Positions 49,138 to 54,556 of a DNA stretch of 54,556 nt are shown here, piece by piece; positions within the stretch are counted from its first letter, which is position 1; every line of letters starts with the position of its first letter. The notes under the pieces are model-generated. The model did not search any database, had not been told where the DNA came from, and saw only the letters and a list, made by a program, of their open reading frames with translations. The stretch comes from DASQPA01 sp035644215. GTDB taxonomy: Bacteria; Acidobacteriota; Thermoanaerobaculia; Multivoradales; UBA5704. Made by a program: the position numbers and the translations under genes. Location: the NCBI GenBank assembly GCA_035644215.1, contig DASQPA010000319.1, positions 1-54,556 of the forward strand. Reading direction: 5' to 3'.

Positions 49138-50331
49138 ATGGGCAAATGGTGGCAACAGACGACCGCGGTCACGCTCCTCAACCTGCGCATGCTCAAGGAG
49201 CGCAAGGGCTCCTCGATCGCGGCGTCCTTCGGCATCGCCGGGGTGGTGTCGGTCTTCGTCGCCATCCTGTCGATCGGCGTCGGTTTCAGTCGCACCATGG
49301 CCAACTCGGGCGCGCCGGATACCGCCATCATCCTGCGCTCGGGGAGCGATTCGGAGATGATGAGCGGCCTGCGGCACGACGACACGCGGGTGATCGCCGA
49401 CGCCCCCGGCATCAAGCGCTCGCCGGAGGGTGGCCCGATCGCCTCGGCCGAGCTCTACGTCATCGTCGATCTGCCCAAGCGCTCGACCGGTACCGCGGCC
49501 AACGTGCCTCTGCGCGGCGTACAGCCGGCCGCGTTCGAGGTCCGCGAGAAGGTGAAGATCATCGCCGGGCGGGCTTTCGCGCCGGGCAAGAACGAGATCC
49601 TCGCCGGCAAGGGGGCGACGGCGCAGTACTCGGGGCTCGACCTGGGCTCGACCCTGCGCTGGGGAGAGAACACCTGGACGGTGGTGGGAATCTTCTCCGC
49701 CGAGGGCACGCTCGCCGACTCCGAGCTCTGGTGCGACGCCGCGGTCCTCCAGCCCGCCTACCGGCGTGGTGACACCTTCCAGTCGGTCCACGCCAAGCTC
49801 ACCTCGCCGGCGGCGTTCACCGCCTTCAAGGACACCCTGACGACCGATCCGCGCCTCGACGTCAAGGTGGTGCGCGAGAGCGACTTCTATGCCCAGCAGT
49901 CGCAGGCGATCTCCTCCATCGTCACCTTCCTGGGCGGCTTCATCGCCATCCTGATGGCCATTGGGGCGACTTTCGGGGCGCTCAACACCATGTACACGGC
50001 GGTCGCCTCCCGCAAGCGCGAGATCGCGACTCTGCGCGCCCTGGGCTTCTCTGCCGGGCCGGTGGTGGTCTCGGTGCTCGTCGAATCGCTCGCCCTGGCG
50101 ACGGCCGGCGGGCTGGTGGGCGCTTTCCTCGCCTACGTCGTCTTCAACGGCTACCGGGCCTCGACGATCAACTTCCAGAGTTTCAGCCAGGTCGGCTTCA
50201 CCTTTGCCGTCACCCCGCCGCTCGTCGTCGGCGGGATGTTCATCGCCCTGTTCATGGGCTTTCTGGGCGGCCTCTTCCCGGCCATCCGGGCCGCCCGCCA
50301 GCCGGTCGTCACCGCCCTGCGCGAGCTGTGA
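49138..50331 (+). CDS. ABC transporter permease, MacB-like (second)
   Basis: 397 aa. Same topology as its neighbour: N-terminal helix, periplasmic domain, C-terminal FtsX core with VASRKREIATLRALGF. It starts 3 bp after the previous stop, so it belongs to the same operon. The pair of divergent permeases implies a heteromeric pump. Confidence 0.9.
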   Translation: MGKWWQQTTAVTLLNLRMLKERKGSSIAASFGIAGVVSVFVAILSIGVGFSRTMANSGAPDTAIILRSGSDSEMMSGLRHDDTRVIADAPGIKRSPEGGPIASAELYVIVDLPKRSTGTAANVPLRGVQPAAFEVREKVKIIAGRAFAPGKNEILAGKGATAQYSGLDLGSTLRWGENTWTVVGIFSAEGTLADSELWCDAAVLQPAYRRGDTFQSVHAKLTSPAAFTAFKDTLTTDPRLDVKVVRESDFYAQQSQAISSIVTFLGGFIAILMAIGATFGALNTMYTAVASRKREIATLRALGFSAGPVVVSVLVESLALATAGGLVGAFLAYVVFNGYRASTINFQSFSQVGFTFAVTPPLVVGGMFIALFMGFLGGLFPAIRAARQPVVTALREL

Positions 50332-50356
50332 GGGAGGTGGGGGTAGAATAGGGGGC

Positions 50357-51694
<1,338 letters not shown>

Positions 51695-51741
51695 GGCGGG
51701 CGGGGGAACCTTCCGGAGTCGCCTGGCGGCGTTCCCGTATC

Positions 51742-52815
51742 ATGATGACCCTGCGCCGCTTCACCGCCGAGCCACCGGACGTGCCGATGTCCGCAGTGTG
51801 GTACCTCGCCGATCTCGGAGAGGCCAAAGGTAGACAGGAGCTCTTCACCCGCCAGTCGCCGCAGCGCCTGAGGGCACTGCGCGAGCATGCGACGATCGAG
51901 AGCGCCGTCTCTTCCAATCGCATCGAGGGCGTGGAAATCGACGCCTCGCGCGTCCGCGCCGTCGTTCTCGGTAAACCGGTACTGCGCGACCGCAACGAAG
52001 AGGAGGTGCGCGGCTACCGCGATGCGCTCAAGCTGATTCACGCATCCGCCGGACGGCTCGTCGTCTCGGAGCCGACCCTCCTCGACCTGCATCGCCTCTC
52101 GCGAGGCCGCATCGGAGATGCAGGGCAGTACAAACGGAAGGATATCGACATCATCGAGACCTATCCCGACGGCCGTTCGCGCGTGCGGTTCAAGACGGTA
52201 CCCGCCAAGCGCACGAGCGCGGCCATGGGCGAGCTCCTTTCCCTCGGGGCTGACGCCACGGAGGAGCGGCGCCTGCACCCGCTCCTGGCCGTCGCCGCCT
52301 TCAACCTCGACTTCCTGTGCATCCATCCGTTCCGCGACGGCAACGGCCGAGTCTCCCGACTGCTCCTGCTCCTCCAGTGGTATCACCTCGGTTTCGAGGT
52401 CGGACGCTACATCAGCATCGAACGCATCATCGAGCAGAACAAGGACCGGTACTACGAGACCCTGGAGCAATCCTCCCAGGGCTGGCACGAGGGCCAGCAC
52501 GATCCCTGGCCGTACCTGAACTACCTGCTCTACATCCTCAAGGAGGCCTACCGAGAGCTCGAGGATCGACTCGGACAGGTCAAGACGCCACGCGGAGAGA
52601 AGAGTGAGGTCGTCCTCGACGCCATCCATCGAGCGGAAGGTGACTTCAGCGTCGCCGATCTTCAGCGCAAATGCCCAGGCGTCAGCATCGACAGGATCCG
52701 CCACATGCTCAAGCGCCTGCGGGAGGAGGGCGAGTTGGAATACCTCGGCCGTGGCCGCAGTGCCCGGTGGCGCCGTCCCGAGGGGGAAATGGGTAATCGG
52801 GGCGGAATTGGGTAA
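51742..52815 (+). CDS. Fic-family AMP-transferase with autoinhibitory helix and winged-helix tail
   Basis: 357 aa. The class II-type inhibitory motif SSNRIEG near residue 60 and the Fic motif HPFRDGNGRVSR (about 195-206) are intact, so it should be an autoinhibited AMP-transferase. The C-terminal ~70 residues form a winged helix (ISTDRIRHMLKRL-like). The stop codon lies in the first copy of a 12-bp repeat, so the exact C-terminus may vary between strains. It lies next to an IS110 element. Confidence 0.9.
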   Translation: MMTLRRFTAEPPDVPMSAVWYLADLGEAKGRQELFTRQSPQRLRALREHATIESAVSSNRIEGVEIDASRVRAVVLGKPVLRDRNEEEVRGYRDALKLIHASAGRLVVSEPTLLDLHRLSRGRIGDAGQYKRKDIDIIETYPDGRSRVRFKTVPAKRTSAAMGELLSLGADATEERRLHPLLAVAAFNLDFLCIHPFRDGNGRVSRLLLLLQWYHLGFEVGRYISIERIIEQNKDRYYETLEQSSQGWHEGQHDPWPYLNYLLYILKEAYRELEDRLGQVKTPRGEKSEVVLDAIHRAEGDFSVADLQRKCPGVSIDRIRHMLKRLREEGELEYLGRGRSARWRRPEGEMGNRGGIG

Positions 52816-52839
52816 GGAATTGGGTAAGGAATTGGGTAA
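52804..52839. repeat. 12-bp tandem repeat, three copies
   Basis: GGAATTGGGTAA three times without interruption; the first copy contains the Fic stop codon. A GGGAAATGGGTAA relative lies just upstream, suggesting replication slippage at this end of the gene. Confidence 0.9.
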
Positions 52840-52977
52840 GGAAGGTATGAGGCCCTCGACATCGAGGTGGCGGCTCTCCAGGATGGCGTCGCCCAGGTGC
52901 CAGATGAGATGAGTCGGTCCCCCTGCTGTGGCAGACTGCCCGGTAGGGAAGGACACTACCAAGAAAGGAGACCGACC

Positions 52978-53990
52978 GTGGAACATTTTGGCATCGATTT
53001 GCACCAAAAGCACAGCGAGATTTGTGGCCTGGACGCAAGCGGGAAGGGGAAGGTCCAAGAACGAGTGGCGACGAGCGAAACGGGGCTGCGGAAAGTGTTC
53101 GGGAAGCGGAAGAGCTGCCGGGTGGTGCTGGAGAGTGGCGGTCAGTCCTCTTGGGCGGCTCGCTTGCTGGGCGAGATGGGCCACGAGGTGGTGGTGGTCA
53201 ATCCGCGGCGGATCCGGCTGATCGCGGAGTCCTCCCTGAAGACCGACCGGATCGACGCCGAGATCTTGGCTCGCTTGGCCCGGCAGGAGGATAGCCAGTT
53301 GCGGCCGGTCTACCAGCGCAGCGAGGGAGCCCAGGAGCTGCGCACCCGGCTGCGGGTCCGTACGAGCCTGGTCCGGGTGCGGACAGCGCTGATCAACAGC
53401 GTGCGGGGCACCCTGCGGGCCCACGGCTACCGGATGAGCTCGTGCCTGGCAGCGCGGTTTGCGGCGCGCTTCGTGGACCTGAAGATGGAGGCCGAGTTGC
53501 GCCAGGTGCTGGACCCTTTGGTGGCGACGATCGCCGAGGTGAGCACCCGCATCGAACACCTCGAGAAGGACCTGGTCGAAGAGTCGGGTTCCGACGAGCT
53601 CTTGGTTCGCTTCCAGGAGGTTCCGGGCGTTGGGCCTCTGGTGAGCTTGGGGTACATCGGCTGGATGGACAAGCCGGAGCGCTTCCAGCGTAGCCGTGAT
53701 GTGGGCGCCTGTTTGGGCATGCGGCCCAAGGTGCGCGATTCGGGAGACCGCCAATGGCGAGGACCGATCACCCGAGAGGGTGACGGCGAGATGCGTCGCC
53801 TGCTGGTGCAGGCAGCGCACGCCGCCCTGCATTGCCGCCGCGACAGTGCCCTGAAACGATGGCCCTGCAGCTCGCGACCCGAGTAGGCAAGCGCAAGGCG
53901 GTGGTGGCGCTGGCTCGCAAGATCGCGGTGCTCTTGCATCACTTGTGGGTGACCGGCAGCTCTTACCAAGCCTTCCCCAAAGCAGCTTGA
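52978..53990 (+). pseudogene. IS110-family transposase gene with a 3' frameshift
   Basis: GTG start with AAAGGAG at 8 bp. The N-terminal DEDD (RuvC-like) domain begins HFGIDLHQKHSEI and has RIRLIAESSLKTDRIDAE. The C-terminal Transposase_20 domain has FQEVPGVGPLVSLGYIG and GPITREGDGEMRRLLVQAA. At about 53862 one G seems lost (TGGCC for TGGGCC), so the open frame ends after RDSALKRW at 53886. Restoring it gives LQLATRVGKRKAVVALA, continuing to a TGA at 53988-53990. The protein is therefore probably inactive in its last 42 residues. Confidence 0.85.
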
Positions 53991-54340
53991 TCGGACCGAG
54001 AAGCCCTGTAACTGAGGTTCCGTAGACGAAAGGACGAAGCTGAGGCAGGTGACTCCGTGAAACGCCTTGGAGCTAAGACTTCGCGTGCCAGATGGGAGCG
54101 CCTCAGAAACGACTCGACGCATAGCTCACCCTGCACCGGTCCCCTGAGGGAGACCTCGAAGAGTGCGAATAGAAGCTAGTCCCTAAGTCGGAACAGAACG
54201 TCCTATCGTCATTATCGCGCAGCTGGTGAATCGCAAGTCCCTGGTAGAGGAACTCTTCCCCCACCCACCCCGGAGGAGAAGAACCCCCCCGCCCGGAGCG
54301 TTGTACTTGACACAACCGTCCGACTCATAGAGGCGATTCC
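53991..54340 (+). ncRNA. Candidate bridge RNA region of the IS110/IS1111 element
   Basis: Downstream of the transposase, CTGAGGC (54040-54046) pairs with GCCTCAG (54100-54106) around a 53-nt segment. Shorter hairpins such as GGTCCCCTGAGGGAGACC are nearby. IS1111 elements encode a bridge RNA at this position; the fold is only suggestive here. Confidence 0.4.
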
Positions 54341-54556
54341 TCGCCTGCGCTTCAACATTTCTGCTCCTACCGTGTCTTATACCATTGGCTGCTCCAACAA
54401 AGCCACTTCTCATGTCTAGCCCAACTTCCACGGCCCCCGGTCTGAGAGGGGCGAAATCTCGGGTTGGGTCGGCGTAAGTGACTGAGTTCATGTGAGATTT
54501 TGCGCTCGACAGCCGAAAATAGTGACGAAACGGCAGGATCGGAGTTTCTGATATAT
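54341..54556. other. Right edge of the window, no recognisable gene
   Basis: 216 bp of moderately AT-rich sequence. A short minus-strand ORF is open across part of it and into the IS right end, but it has no recognised domain. Confidence 0.4.

Larger units (their letters stand above)
52880..54340 (+). mobile_element. IS110/IS1111-family insertion sequence (boundaries approximate)
   Basis: The transposase frame is followed by a ~350-bp non-coding 3' segment, the place where IS1111-group elements encode their bridge RNA and right end. GTACTTGACACAACC and CTCATAGAGGCGAT near 54303-54340 resemble right-end sequences of such elements. The left end is not visible; only about 100 bp separate the Fic repeat and the GTG. 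Termini are a guess. Confidence 0.5.

Noticed and set aside
54183..54491. Minus-strand ORF of 102 codons at the right edge
   Set aside because: No domain or ribosome site recognised; it overlaps the presumed IS right end and is probably chance.

Overview
The window is GC-rich bacterial chromosome (roughly 70 % G+C by eye in the core genes). It carries a Gram-negative envelope gene set: outer-membrane beta-barrel, lipoproteins, MacA/MacB-type export genes. The mixture (membrane-anchored M28 peptidase, YncE/phosphoesterase fusion, PP2C/HAMP phosphatase, Ppx/GppA, FTR1 iron operon, many intergenic repeats) suggests an environmental Acidobacteriota, perhaps Thermoanaerobaculia-like. That placement is inference; no rRNA or marker gene here settles it.

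Layout. 0.1-11.6 kb is ordinary chromosome: M28 peptidase, a small secreted protein, an AdoMet-decarboxylase-like gene, truA, an alpha/beta hydrolase, RNase D, a PP2C phosphatase, and a lipoprotein phosphodiesterase. 11.6-13.0 kb has no genes but holds strikingly regular 21-bp-period repeat arrays. 12.8-16.4 kb has lower GC and looks like an integron-integrase-less gene-cassette cluster (CALIN): one textbook attC site, two TIR-domain cassette genes, a RibD/DHFR-like gene, a truncated SRPBCC gene cut at an attC-type core, and a secreted-protein cassette. A 78-bp promoter-bearing block is duplicated in it. A methyltransferase and a YncE/phosphoesterase lipoprotein follow.

20.7-28.8 kb is one Fur-controlled iron operon: fur, FTR1 fused to an Fe-S-type domain, two MacB-like permeases, an ABC ATPase fused to a DtxR-type metal-sensing domain, apbE, an outer-membrane porin, and an FMN-binding protein that is the likely ApbE substrate. 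Together these could move electrons and iron across the envelope, as in the Campylobacter p19-type systems but with flavinylation added.

29-31.9 kb has ffh, a HicB-like ORF, REP-like elements, a 40-bp tandem repeat array and a VOC protein. 31.9-40.5 kb is phosphate/polyphosphate metabolism: ppk1 divergent from a PHP-domain protein and Ppx/GppA, with a Pho-box-like direct repeat between them, then a PhoB/PhoR-like two-component system. 40.5-44.1 kb holds a lipoprotein, a second 21-bp-phased array built like the first, and a HepT/MNT toxin-antitoxin pair beside tRNA-Ala(CGC). 44.2-51.7 kb has membrane proteins, a MacA-MacB-like efflux operon and citrate synthase. 51.7-54.5 kb has a Fic protein and a frameshifted IS110-family element.

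The observations most likely to be new are the strand-switching 21-bp-phased A/T-tract arrays at two loci, the TIR-carrying cassette cluster with its duplicated promoter block, and the ABC-ATPase/DtxR fusion in the iron operon.
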